Source: Epiperipatus broadwayi (lineage: Eukaryota > Onychophora > Udeonychophora > Euonychophora > Peripatidae). Taken from it: a stretch of DNA of 64,000 bases. The DNA is taken from the NCBI GenBank assembly GCA_028023455.1, contig JAQFVV010012476.1, positions 3,081,820 through 3,145,819 on the forward strand, in the 5' to 3' direction. Below the pieces are notes generated by a model. The model saw nothing but the letters and a program-made list of their open reading frames with translations. It searched no databases and was not told the origin of the DNA. Made by a program: the position numbers and the translations under genes. Every line of letters starts with the position of its first letter. The first letter of the stretch is position 1. This document shows, one piece after another, positions 13,967 to 26,135 of this stretch.

Positions 13967-15194
13967 ACATATATAAGATATTACACCAAAATAAAGGAAA
14001 TGGTGAATTTAATAATTAGACATAGACATAGTGATGAAGTATTTTAGAAAGAAAATTTTTTTGCAGAAGTTAAATCACAATATTGTAAAATATTATATAA
14101 ACACAAAAATATCTCAATATATTTGTGTTTTACAGATTGGTTTTGATAATTATTGCATGTTAATTTCTAATGTAGTATTATTATCATCATCAGTAGTAAA
14201 TGGCTACAGCTGAATGCTGTTAATTTCTGTAGCCAAAAATGCAAATTTCATTTCTTTTACAAATATTTTTCCAATTTTAAGATCTTCTTTACATCAAAAT
14301 ATTATAAATAGAGCAACAAATATAAATAAAACTACTGCCCATCCAAAAACAATTTTTCAGAGCATGTATTTTATGGCAATAACTATATACTTTCAACTTT
14401 TAACAGTCAACATTTTCTAATTAGCTCTGGTGGGAGTTTTTTGTTAATGTTCAACCTTTGATTTTAGTATAAAATCTTTATTTTATATTGAAATTCAATA
14501 AATTGAGTTTGATTTCTTAGAAATTTAATTGCATAAATGAAAAATATTTTATGAAATCATATTTAAAAGTTGTCAATATTAAAAAAATAGTTTCATAATG
14601 ACATCAAAGGACGTATCATGATTCAATTATGGTAAAAAAACAGTCTAAAAATCAGAAAAATCTTTTTTATTTAACATTTATTTTTAAAATGCAAATGAAT
14701 AAATGTTTAAAAAAAGTCAACCAAATTTTGCTTTAAACTATTAAAATTGCTTTAAAATTTTTAGAACATGTAAAAGATTATAACACATTTTCGACAATGA
14801 TATGTGATTCAATATCATAAGGCATGATATTTTTTTGCCGTAGTTTTTTTTGTTAACAATATGGTCAAATATTTTAACATATTTTTAAAAACAAAACACA
14901 TACAAATAAATCAAAGTATATAATATGTACTTTTAATTTAAATAATTATTATATAATTATTGTGTAAAAATAATCAAAAATATTTAATTAACTAGCAACA
15001 AATCATATTTTTTATATCCTGTAAAAGTATCTTAAAGCAATCTTACAAATGCCATAGAAAACAGATTGCAAAGAATCAAAACCATTAATGCCTTATAGAT
15101 AAGATTAAAGACTTGAAGAATAGATTAAACCTATTTTGAAGTTTTCAATTGTTTGGGAATTGCTGTCCTCTTCAGATTTTTTTTTTGGTACTTG
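13967..15194. other. AT-rich non-coding stretch
   Basis: No gene. ~15130-15175 contains an isolated 'ctcttcag' terminal motif like that of element F and the Penelope-like copies. Confidence 0.35.
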
Positions 15195-16888
15195 TTAAAT
15201 AGCCACTGTACATTGCTTGGTGGTGCTGTTTCTGTGCAAAAACATAGCAAAATAATGTTCCTGGCACTGTCGATTCTTAAACAATTTATGTTATTTTTTA
15301 ATATGGCTTTTTTTTCTTAAAAATGTACGTTATTTTTTGGGGTTTTTTTTTTTCTTTTTATAAAAAAAAATGCATTGTTTTTTGAAATAATACACCTTTA
15401 TTTTTCTTTAGAAAGTACCTTATTCTTTTTTTTTTTTTTAGTTTTTTTAAAAAAGCAGTGTTTTTTTTTTGTAATTATTTTTTTAATTATCTTACATGGC
15501 AGTTTTTTTTGTAATTATATTACATGTTTTTAAAAAAAGCTATTTTCTATTTTATTTTTAACAAAATGGGGTGTCTGTTTTTTTTTTTTAATAATATGCC
15601 TTTTTTTTGATAACAACAATAAGTTAGCTTACAATGTACATGTAATGTTTTCCAAAAAGCATAATTTATTTTATAGTAATTAAGCTGAGGCGTCATTCTT
15701 TTTTTTAAATAATAGTACAACAAATGTACTTTAAAAAGTGAACTTTTCTCCCAGTAATTAATCAGACTTGGCTTTTTTATCTTCCTGCTTTCACCTTTCT
15801 TTTTGTTTATGTTCTTATTACAGTAGTTATCCCCCCCCCCCAAAGGTCACTTTCTTTTTATTTACAATAAAAAATCAAAGATTGTTTTTTTTTTGTTTTA
15901 GGTCAGCTACTTTCCTCCACCCCTACTCTTCAACAGACCGTCTGGTTATAATATTAAATTAAAGCTTTAAAGAAAAAATGAACAACAGCAAAACAAAAAA
16001 AAAACTTTGGAATTGATTGCCTTACAAATTAATCACAATGACAAAACAGATTCATTGAAAAAATAAATTTATTAATGACATATGATTGTAATTAATAAGA
16101 AAACATTTTGGGCTGAAAAGTGGAAAGACTACCATTTTTGAACAACATTTGACTACTACAACAATTGAAAGAACAAACCGGCAGAAATGACTTTGGAGAC
16201 TAGTGAGCATACAAATTGCCAAGTTTGTCTATTAGGTATCATAGATTTACCACATAAACATTGATTGAAATGTTGCATGATGTCCTGAGCCTGCAGAAAG
16301 GCAACTGGGTCAGCTTCTGTATTTGGGGATGTCCCGCAGTTAAATAATTATACTATTGCCTTCAGCTATTTTTTTTTTTTTTTATATGAGTCGGGGCCAA
16401 AATGGGGTTTTCATGAATACTTGCAATCATGCTGTGACAGAGTCATTTTTAAATTTAAAACACTTCCACATTGCATAAGGAAGCATTGCTGATATGCTGA
16501 TAATTAGTAGTAGGTAATACTATGTCAGTTGGGGTCTAGGGAAATCATTTGGAACATTTCAACAGTTCTAAGACATTCTAGTACACACAGCCTCAGGTTA
16601 AATGGTAGCAAAGTGCCATTAATGATTGTATGCATAGAAAGCCACACAAAGCTGGGCAGAATGTTTTTGTGCATATGTATAAAAAATGATGCCATCACAC
16701 TGCATAATTAAATGGCTATTACAATCATAGTGTTGTAGTTTCGGCCTTGTAAATTGCATCATGTGGCCACTAAATGGCTACTACAATTGTAGTGGTGTAT
16801 TAACCATATGTTTGGCAATGAAAGCAGTATCATTCAGTGTTTTTACACAGAAATAGCACTGCCAAGCGATGTACAATGGCTATTTAAT
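15195..16888. mobile_element. 1.7-kb TIR element H (non-coding)
   Basis: Inverted termini of about 50 bp: 15195-15243, starting 'ttaaatagccactgtacatt', and 16838-16887, ending 'aatggctatttaa'. Both boundaries read TTAA, but TTAA could be part of the terminus or a target duplication. The interior is dominated by long T tracts (15290-15900), a C11 run (~15831-15841) and two ~62-bp repeats ('taaatggctattacaat' at ~16709 and ~16771). No transposase seen. Confidence 0.6.
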
Positions 16889-17384
16889 AAGTCCTTTTTT
16901 TAAATTAATAAATCAATATTTTTTAGATCACAATTTTAGCATTAAAAATGTATGAAAATATCTCTACAGATAGCCATAGAAGAGTGATCTAAAGTGTCCA
17001 AATTCAGAAGCCATTTTTAAAAGAAACAGCCATTAGATGTCACACCTGTTAATGAGAAAATTAGCAGTTAATTTTGTCTTTTATTGGATTTATAACTTAT
17101 CCATGAAGTGCTTAGCAAAATTCAGAAAAAAAGTAATTCTTTATATCACCTAACAAGACAAGATAAATTTTCAGGGATAAATATTTATATCAGTGAACTT
17201 GTAAGGGATAGTTTTTTATACAAGTTTTGATACTCATTAGTGTAATGGGTCTCATAAAAAAGTACACAAATCCTTTATTGCTCAGGAGTTTGTAGAAATT
17301 TTGAGAACTGGGGGTGACAGAGGAGGTACAGTTGGTAAAAATTCTAGTCCATAGTCTGGCATTCAATTATTACACTAACTCATG
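16889..17384. other. Non-coding stretch
   Basis: Nothing recognisable. Confidence 0.4.
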
Positions 17385-17460
17385 AGGGGTCTCATAGTGC
17401 AATGGTAGTGAGACTATTGGACATGAGAAAACCTGGGTTCAAATCTGGGTCAAATGAATT
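17385..17460 (+). repeat. tRNA-like SINE head
   Basis: Contains an A-box-like 'tagtgcaatggtagtg' and, 35 bases on, a B-box-like 'gggttcaaatct', the spacing of a pol III internal promoter. The T-arm and acceptor stem do not pair well, so it is a SINE-type or pseudogene tRNA-like sequence and not a functional tRNA. Confidence 0.45.
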
Positions 17461-18189
17461 GTATTCAGTCCAAATAAGCACAAATCATCCTAAATGGTTC
17501 TTTAGCTATACTCAAAATCACTCCATCTGACAATTTTCCCAGCCCTGTTGAGTACTGCGCCATATCCACCATTGTTAATTCTGCATGAGAAGCTGTCAGA
17601 AAGGTCTTCAACATATAATAAACTATTTAGAAACTGCTTTGCCCTTTTATATTTACTAATAAACATTGCTATGCTGCTGGAGTATCATTCATTTCTATGG
17701 CACCTGAGAAGAGTGACGCCAAATCATGTGTTAAGCTGAATTCAGTCATTTTTTGTCAACAAGTTCTTTTAAAATTTTTTAAAATCTTTTTGATAATACA
17801 TAAAAATTTAATATAATTTCAGTTAATTACAAGGTAATTATCTATATTAACAACATAAAAAGTTTGGTAGTCCAATTTTTTTTTTTTAATAATTACTGAG
17901 AGTAAATTTATATAAATTTTAAAAATAGTACATCTATTTTTCCAATTCTGTCACCTTGTGTAAGGATGAGAAATCAATATGATGGTGCTTAATAAATCTC
18001 CAATTGCTATACTCTCCATCCTAGCAAATTAATATCTCACTTAGGCTTCATCAGTGAGATACTCAATTGGTAACAGATTTAAGTTGGCTTGGATTCAAAA
18101 CATTAAGTTGTTTTTGAATTTTAGACTGTCAGTTTGATAATTAGGAAAAAAAAGGGAATTTAAATTGATTGCTGGAAAAAAAGTGCATT
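17461..18189. other. Non-coding stretch
   Basis: No gene; the open frame at 17548-17739 has no recognisable domain. Confidence 0.4.
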
Positions 18190-18375
18190 AGATCAAAAAA
18201 TCCAGGATTACTAGATCCAGATCAGAAGTCTTCACTAATGAAAGCTATAAGTTTGAAACTAGTCTGGATGTATGGATGGGAAAGTGCCAAATAGAGATTC
18301 ATTAAGCACTACATTCTGCACCTGTTGATTACTTAAATTTACACCAGGTGGCAGAAATGCAGTAGGTAAAGTGGC
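18190..18375 (+). repeat. Family A hammerhead repeat, copy A2
   Basis: Family A order is preserved: 'ttagatcaaaaaatccagg', the ribozyme (18229-18270), 'ttcattaagcactaca', and the terminal 'tacaccaggtggcagaaatg'. The 3' block equals that at 43800-43820 and resembles the 'aggtggcactactg' block of family B. Confidence 0.6.
18229..18270 (+). ncRNA. Hammerhead ribozyme remnant (A2)
   Basis: Core CTAATGA (18235-18241; G5 changed to A), a weak stem II, then GAAACTAGTC (18255-18264) with an intact ACTAGT stem III palindrome and GUC cleavage triplet. The G5 change should abolish catalysis. Assignment rests on the shared family layout. Confidence 0.5.
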
Positions 18376-18730
18376 TAACAGGTTTCTCAGGACATAGTTG
18401 CTGAGAGGTTCCTGATTCCGTATAAGGAGAAATCACAGCGCACCACACCATACAACGTATCCCAGCAAAAAGGGATATTAGAATTTCTCTCCATCTATGC
18501 CCGCAGTGCGCATCACATCACATCACATCACATTACGTGGAAAAGATAAGGGGGATTTAGATATAAAGGCCATAGAGTTGACAAAGATTATGTTGTGGAA
18601 ATGGAATGGACCAGAATATGGGAAAACATAAACTGGGGAATGTAAAATAAAGTAGCTAACAGGTTTCTCTGCATAATTGCTGAGAGATTCTTGACTTCGT
18701 TTAAGGAGAAGCTACAGTATATCACATCAC
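18366..18730. repeat. Local direct repeat (~282-bp period)
   Basis: Segments at 18366-18440 and 18648-18720 share 'gctaacaggtttctc', 'ttgctgagag' and 'aaggagaa', followed in each case by a CATCACATCA-type stretch. It looks like two decayed units of a tandem repeat. A (CATCA)n run lies at ~18510-18533. Confidence 0.65.
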
Positions 18731-20300
18731 GTGGATTGTTCTCATTTCATTCTCGAGTTAACATTTTATTCAATGATTTATACATATTTTATTACATCCG
18801 TCTTGAAAATAATCCCAGGACGATTAAACAAAATGTTATCCAATTTAAATACACAAAATATATATAAATACTGTAGGTATAAAAAACAAATGGATATGTA
18901 TAGAATATACGCATCTGTATATAAACTTAGATTAAAGTCAATTGAAATCCAACAAGTACATTCAAAGTCCAATTAACTTTTGTTTTCTGCAGTCTCCATT
19001 TTAAAATCAACAAAACCTAATCTTACAAAAATGGTTTCCTTGTCTTTTTGGCGTTAACAAATACCATTATTAAATGTGAAATTTCAAACTTCATTAAATC
19101 CAGCAGAATTCTTTTTTAATTTTTTATTCCTAAAGTCAACAGACGCAACAAAAGAGATAAGCCCGATCAATTTACCTTAATTTAGTAGCGGCATGATATT
19201 AAAGTCCATCCCTCCTTCCTGGCGATAGAGAGGGGAAGGGGATCGGTGTACGAGTACAATACCGGCGGTCTGCGAGAAGTCAATGTTGGCTAACTTTTGC
19301 AATTACTGGCTGACTCACCAAATCAAATATTATACTAAAGATAGGAATCCAGTGGTTAGGTTTACACATCAAAAGTTTAGTATATTGTTTCCAGTTTTTT
19401 TAACTTTTTTTTTTAATAGCTGATGTTTGAGGAACGAACGGGAGGTTTTCTAAGGCAGGTATCACATCGTACCTTGAGGCTTTTAGTTGACTGCCAACCG
19501 TGAAGGGCCTTTCGTTTTATGTTTCTCATTACTAATGTTTATATAATAGCAAGTGGATTTCTTTATTATTTTTTGATTTGTACTCTTGAATTAGTTTTTT
19601 TTTTAATTTTAAATCTTTTCATAATCGCTAATGAGTAATTTGGTTCACTTTGAGATTTAATTTATTATCAAAATGAGACTGGGGGAAAGCCAACGTTTTT
19701 GATCCGTTAGGATAATATAAACGTTTTGTGTGTGCTTATTTGTATATATATATGCCAAGTTATCTGTCAACGGGAGGTAAAAATTAAGTAGGCAAAGAGG
19801 TACGACTAATCATTGGTCTAGAATTGCCATACCTATTAACACGATTTTTTTCAAGGGTTTTAATATTAAAAATCATCTTCATCAATCTTTAATAATCAAT
19901 AGACACCATACTATATATCTATAAAATCTTCAGTCCGACTCTTTTCTGGCTTTTGGTTTTTTCTATGAAGATTAGAATTCAAAGCTGGAACTAATGCCTT
20001 TATTCATTAAGCAAAAACAAATGAGTTTAGAATGTGGGAAAAGCACAATATGCTATCTGATGTCTATTCATCACCAAACTTTACAACAAATGATCTCTAA
20101 CTAGGATGAATATAATAGAGAATTGGATGTGAGTAAGCATGTAAAATGTCATGAGATATTGCTGTTGGCAGTATTAAAAAACTTTGGTCAGCATTTTATA
20201 CTATTAGAATGCATAAATGAAACTTAATATCAACAATCATGTCACATGACTTTTTCTTGTACCTATTAATATGTTTCTAAAAGCAGTTCTTTTCATCAAA
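18731..20300. other. Non-coding stretch with a CpG-richer patch
   Basis: No coding region recognised. Bases ~19190-19510 are visibly richer in G+C and CpG than the surroundings ('tagtagcggcatg', 'ggcggtctgcgag', 'gaacgaacgggagg'). This could be a promoter, an untranslated exon or a young insertion. Confidence 0.35.
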
Positions 20301-20308
20301 CTCTAAAG

Positions 20309-21048
20309 CAGGGATGTCCAATCCATGGCCTGAGGGCCACATGCAGCCCAACATGGCTTTATTTAAAATAATATGATACTGTTTTGTGATTATGTGCTGT
20401 AATGTGATTAAAATAAATGTCCATACATATTCAAATACAATGTCAAATATCCAATTAGTTTTGTTTCGTTTATTTCTGTAATAAAAATAGTATTAAAAAG
20501 TATCGATGATGTTTTAATGCATAGATATATACAATTTCTATATTAGTGAAGTCTCTTGGAATAGGTTGCTGCATAATTAGGATTATTATTTAAGGACTTT
20601 TTTTGCTTATCTGTGATGGTGGATATCACAAAAATTATGCAAAAATCATTTTTTACTTATCAGTTTTTGCTAATATTTGTATACTTAATAATAATCTCTA
20701 CAATACAAAACATCTCTATTCAACAATTACAATGGAATTCTCCTGATACCAATGGTGTTACTTCATGTACTACTGATACCAAAAATATTCATCTTGACAT
20801 CGAATATTTGTATACTTAATAATAATCTCTACAATACAAAACATCTCTATTCAACAATTACAATGGAATTCTCCTGATACCAATGGTGTTACTTCATGTA
20901 CTACTGATACCAAAAATATTCATCTTGACATCGAGCAAAAAGAAGATAACATACTAAACTAATGCAAATTCTATATACAACAGCCTGTTCCCAAAATAAC
21001 TTCTTTTCCCAATGTGGCCAAGGGATACCAAAAGATTGGATGTTCCTG
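20309..21048. mobile_element. Non-autonomous hAT transposon (740 bp)
   Basis: Terminal inverted repeats 'cagggatgtccaatc' (20309-20323) and 'gattggatgttcctg' (21034-21048) are flanked by an identical 8-bp duplication, CTCTAAAG (20301-20308 and 21049-21056). An 8-bp target duplication and CAGGG...CCTG-type ends are diagnostic of hAT elements. The subterminal 'ggcctgagggccacatg' is typical of Charlie-like hATs. No transposase is encoded. It contains a perfect 131-bp tandem duplication. Confidence 0.9.
20672..20933. repeat. Perfect 131-bp tandem duplication
   Basis: Units 20672-20802 and 20803-20933 appear identical base for base, beginning 'aatatttgtatactt' and ending 'cttgacatcg'. It lies wholly inside the hAT element. 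Confidence 0.95.
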
Positions 21049-21056
21049 CTCTAAAG

Positions 21057-23713
21057 CTTTATTTACTATAAACATAAGCAATCAGTGACATATATATGAC
21101 TAACCAAGAGAACTGGCTTAAATTTAAAACCTTAGAAATTTTTTTAAAATTTTGCACTACTAGCCTAAATAGTGTAGAAATAAAAAGTGATATTCGTGAA
21201 AACTTTTAAATCCAAAGTACATTTTATGAACTCCAATGTTATATATATATATATATCTAAATTATTCTTTCAAATAATAATTATTTGGTTTATATGACGT
21301 TGCACACATAAGTACTAGTGAGTATTTATATATGATACAAAGAGATATCCTTTCATGAACAAATATTATTTCAAAATATTACAAATAAATAAACGCTAGT
21401 TTTACCTGGGACAAGATGGTGGGAAATTAAACTAATTCATATCTTAAAAAGAATTGATTACACAGGCAGATCATCTGATGTTTGTATTCCATTTTTAAAA
21501 TATAGCTAACATCTATTTTAAGGGATAAAAATATTCTGATGATTTAAAATGTAATGAAGCAATTTTGATGATTTTTTAAAATATATACCTGGGTCTCGTT
21601 TTATGCAGATTATTTTAATGTGTTTTTGAAGTGATGCAATTCATGTTTCTTCTTAATATCTTTCATATTTCACTATTATTATTAGATATCAAGAAATTTA
21701 CATTATTAATAACTTATTTTGATTTGAAATACTTTTTTTCCTTCAAAAATATAACATTATATTAGCAGCTAACGTGAATATGGCCTGAAGCTATATTTAG
21801 AATCTTAGCTTCTATGTAAATAACCTACATATATTAATGAGTAAATAATAATAATAGATTTATACTTATGTATAAAAATATCACAATAAATATTCAAAAA
21901 TTTTAAACTTTTAAAATGTATTTTGTTAGATATAACAGAAATAATTTTTTAGATTCTTAAAATAAATAACGAAGATTTTATTGATTTTTTTTAAACTGAA
22001 AATAATCTTGCTAACGATAATGTATAATCTTTTTGTTTTGATTGCGATTTCATTTTTTTAATATAGAAACAGAAAACCATTAATACAGCACAAAACTGAA
22101 AGTGGTGCTAGTTGTACATCACACCACAAATCTGATTTCTTATCAGTTTCCAAATGAACACATATTGTCAAATAGTGGTAATGATTAAAATATGTATGAA
22201 AAAATGTAAAATTAAATAATGTAGTTAATAAAAAAAGTTTGTCTTGTATTAATTTTTTTCAAATATTTGAAATTTTTTATTAATTGTACTTTATTTCTTT
22301 ATTTTTTTTAATGCGGATTTTAAAGTAATTTTTCCTTGTTGCTTTGCTTTTATACGATTTCTAAAAATTACTGGAACAAGGTTTTTGTGCGATTTCTTTT
22401 GTGCGCATTTTTTGAGCAACCTATCTACTGCATAAATAAAGACCCAGGTGTAATATATTTTTGCTTTCCCATAAAATTTTCTCTATTCTGCTCAGTTCAT
22501 GGGAACATAAGATTGCTTCTTATCTTTCCATTTTGTTCAGTCAACTATATACTTTACAGGATATAAAAAGAAAATCATATAAAGAAATTTATACATGGTT
22601 CTGTTTAAAGCCAAAACAGGAGAGAGAAAAAGTTCAAACTTTCAGTTCTATTTATAAAATTTTTTCATTGACGACAGTATAACTACAGCAATCCATTTTA
22701 TTCACCCTTTAAGCAATTTCAGGCAGTGTTCCATAAAAAATCTTATTGCATAATAATGACAAATAAAAAAAAATCATTTCACAATTATTACATATAACAA
22801 ATATTTATGTTTTTAATATACAAAGACTATTTTTATTCTAACATAAATTAAACAATTTACACTACATTTTCAATATATTGACTGGAAATATATTTTTATA
22901 GATATTTTCTCAATATCATACAAATAAAAAGAACAAATATATTTGAAATATTAAACATTAATTTGTATTGTTTATAATTTACTATTATGAATGCAGTAAC
23001 AAAAATAAAACATATAACAAAAGAGTAATAATTTCATCCAAACTATATGCTTTATTACTTACATATTCATTTTCCTTTTTAAAATAAAGTTAATTTACAA
23101 GCTTACATTACAATTGATAATAAACAATATTATATTAATACTATTGTTGTCATAGCAACACAGTTCAATGTTTCATAAGTTAACATATTCATCCAAAATC
23201 AAACAAGAAAGAAAAATAAAATGTAACTGACATCTTACCACATACTAAAATACATATCAAATTTCAGTAGATACTGTAGTGTTTGTAAAAATGGCAGACA
23301 TTTTTGTGCACTCCAGAAAAACTAGAATTTATTCGTAAGGCTGTTTTTAGATCGCGCTCTGATAGCTGAGGAATTTAATTAGTGCATTGACGTAATGGCG
23401 ATTGACAATTCCTAGAAATATTTGCTAATTACAAATGCTTCTAGATAAGAGACATTACCTTATTGGTCAGTGCATTGATTGAGATCGTTGCAGTTGTCAG
23501 AGACCGAATAGAAGACGGTGTAACATCTAGCAGGAATTAGAGGACAACTCCAGTAGAGAGCAGTCAGGCAGTAGTGAGTAGCGAGCAGTATTGGAGAGAT
23601 GTCTGTTTAACATCAGCAAAGATATCTCACGTCAGTGCTGGTGGTAAATGACTAGCACACCCAGTGAAAATGTAGTTCACGGGTGTAGCTGAAAGACACC
23701 ACAGCAGAGAAGA
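21057..23713. other. AT-rich non-coding stretch
   Basis: No gene recognised. Open frames at 22336-22682 lack motifs. 23330-23640 is CpG-richer ('gatcgcgctctgatag', 'gcattgacgtaatggcg', 'agaagacggtg') and leads into the minisatellite; it might be a promoter or an LTR remnant. Confidence 0.35.
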
Positions 23714-23887
23714 GCATTAGTTGCAAGAAAAGCATTAGTTGCAAAAAGAGCATTAGTTGCAAGAAGAGCATTAGTTGCAAGAAGAGCATTAGTTGCAAGA
23801 AGGGAATTAGTTGCAAAGCAGAGCATTAGTTGCAGAGTAGAAGCATTCATTGCAGAGCAAGGCATTCGTTGGAGAGCACTCGTTGGA
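23714..23887. repeat. 18-bp minisatellite
   Basis: About nine units of 'gcattagttgcaagaaga', near-perfect for the first six and decaying to the right. Because 18 is a multiple of 3, it is open in more than one frame; the minus-strand LLATNA repeats are a by-product. No independent evidence of coding. Confidence 0.85.
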
Positions 23888-24700
23888 AAAGAACAGTGTG
23901 GGAATTGTATAATGTTATTTGCTGATCGCACAGTATGACTTGCAGTTATAACCTTGGAACAGTCGTAAGTGCGGATATTACAGATACAATATATATATAT
24001 ATATATTGTAACCATATATTTTAGTATAAAATATAATAATTGATGTAACTGGTATAAAAATTTCTCTGTCTTCTTTTGGTGATTTGATTGGCTTGATTTG
24101 CAATTTGAACAGATTACTCTCTTATATTCAAAATAATTTATTAGAGAGAATGGATAATATTTTGCCTTACTTGTTGTCTATATTATTTTAATAAATTTAA
24201 ATTGCTTCTTTCCATATACTAATTCATATCAAAATGTTTAACTTTTTAAAAAATTTTGATAACACATTAAATTTGGTAAAATATTATTAAAAATAATAAT
24301 AATTTTTATTTGTTTAAAATGGTCTTAAAAATTATTTCCATTGAATTAAAAAAAAACCCATTTGGTCAACTAAATTTAATTATTAAAAATAAATACAGTA
24401 ATTACGTATGCGTTTCAATGTAAAAAAGAAAGGAGCGCGAATTAAAAAAAAAGGATCGTCTGATAGTGTTGCTTTTGGAGAAAGAAAAGAAAATGGTAAA
24501 AGGCAAATGGTGTAAATATGATAAGCTTATTTTAAAATAGTTAACAAGTAAACGGATTACCACAAAGTTTTCTATAAACGTAAAAATAACATAGTGGTAT
24601 TTAATAATAAGATGAATTGCTAAATTTAAAAGTCTGTTCAAGTCGGCTAGCCAGGTGGATCAAATCGCCAGTAATAATTTTCCAATATTACATTTGAAAT
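23888..24700. other. AT-rich non-coding stretch
   Basis: No gene recognised; the stretch precedes a possible small first exon at 24701. Confidence 0.35.
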
Positions 24701-24747
24701 ATGTCGGAGCTTTCCAGTTTAAAAGCAGAATTAATTGCAAGATTTTG
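24701..24747 (+). CDS. Possible first coding exon of an unknown gene
   Basis: An ATG at 24701, with A at -3, opens MSELSSLKAELIARF and runs directly into a strong donor, 'g|gtatgt', at 24747/24748. The amphipathic Leu/Ala/Glu composition looks more protein-like than other frames here. No downstream exon could be identified in the AT-rich 24.7-27.9 kb interval, and 47 bases is short enough to arise by chance. Function unknown. Confidence 0.2.
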
Positions 24748-25400
24748 GTATGTTTTAAAATATTTATTATTCTACAATTTGGAAAAATTAAATAAGTATT
24801 TTAATTACAGAAGTTTTATAAATATGAAAATTTGCTTTTAAAAAAAAAAAGAAGAAGTTTAAATTAAAGTAAAATGTTAAAGTTATTAACATAGTTTAAT
24901 ATTTCCATTTATAATTTTAATAAAAAATATAGTATTGATTGATATTTAACTTTGTAATGCCAGTAATATATTTGCTAGTTAATTTGTTTACCATTTGGAT
25001 AATAAAAACAGTCTTCAAATAATTAATCAAAGCTATTTTCTAATTTTATCGTCAATTTGGAATGATTAAATTAATTGCTATAATTCATATTCCTAGATTT
25101 AAGCGTGGATAAATAAATATTAGCATGGATGTAATAAACTTGGAACAGTTTTAATAGAGAAATGTAGAAATTAATAACTTATGAAAAAACATTTTCATTT
25201 AAACTCTGCATGTCATGTTTTGGAATTGTTTCATGTTTATGGAGCCACGTAAAATCGTTAATCTAATAGTGCTTATAATAACTAATACAAATGGATAAAA
25301 TTACATGTATGGAATTCAACTATAATTGTAGCTATTACTTCGTATATTTATTGTTCGACACATCGTACATGGATTTCATGGATCATATTTGTAGTTATAA

Positions 25401-25512
25401 AATGCTATACAATTTAATTTGTGATACACACACCTGCTAGAATTCATGTATTGAACTATAATATGCTATACATTTAATTTATATCACACACACACCTGTT
25501 AGATTTTATGTA
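25401..25512. repeat. Two-unit ~61-bp tandem repeat
   Basis: 'atgctatacaatttaattt' with 'cacacacctgctagaatt' at 25401 recurs with few changes at ~25463. Confidence 0.75.
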
Positions 25513-25950
25513 TTTGATGAATAATGCATTACTTTAATTTTATCGTTAGATGAACTTGCATGTGAAGTTCATAAGTTATATTTTATTAAGTTTAAATTAA
25601 TAGGGGTTGAATAAAATACTTATTCAAGAGAATAGCGCTTGCGAAAAAGCTTGAAAAGTACTAAATGAATTTATGAGATGTATCAATTTTTCATGAGGTA
25701 TTTTGTGAGTCTTTCCAGATTTATATTCCTATACTAATATTACTTATATTATATTACATATGTTTTATCTTAAGCAAGATAAGTTAGTACATTAGTTGTC
25801 CTGATTAGCGTAACATTTTATTATGCAAGAACCCACATTTGCTAAAATGTTAGTGTTTTCTGAATGGTCAGAATAACTGAGGAGGATGATTTTGCACTTT
25901 AATGTGAAGTAAATAGTAATGTTGTTTTATAATGTTAAAAGGCATTAATC

Positions 25951-26135
25951 TGTGCCGGTGGTTAATCCGCAGATTACTTAATTGCCATTTTTTGTATTTT
26001 ACACTCATTCCTGTGCTGGTGATTAATCCACGGAATTGTGTAATTATACTTATTACTTTATGATGGTGTATAAATCCACAAAGCGTTTAGTGTTATTTAA
26101 TTCCTATGTGTAGATGAATGCATCCACAGGAATAT
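25951..26135. repeat. Four spaced imperfect repeats
   Basis: A ~25-bp motif near 'tgtgccggtggttaatccgc' occurs at 25951, 26012, 26061 and 26106 in progressively decayed form, spaced 45-61 bp. Each can form a small hairpin ('tgtg...ccaca'). It reads as a degenerate tandem repeat. Confidence 0.55.

Noticed and set aside
15290-15960. Open frames in the T-rich stretch as genes
   Set aside because: Composition is dominated by Phe/Lys from homopolymers; no domain.
17385-17460. Functional tRNA gene
   Set aside because: A- and B-box-like motifs are present but the T-arm and acceptor stem do not pair, so it is a tRNA-like SINE or relic.
23677-24015. Minus-strand open frame with LLATNA repeats
   Set aside because: Entirely explained by an 18-bp minisatellite; flanking residues show no domain.
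25951-26135. Spaced repeats resembling a CRISPR array
   Set aside because: Repeats are strongly degenerate, spacers irregular, the genome is animal and no cas-like gene is present.
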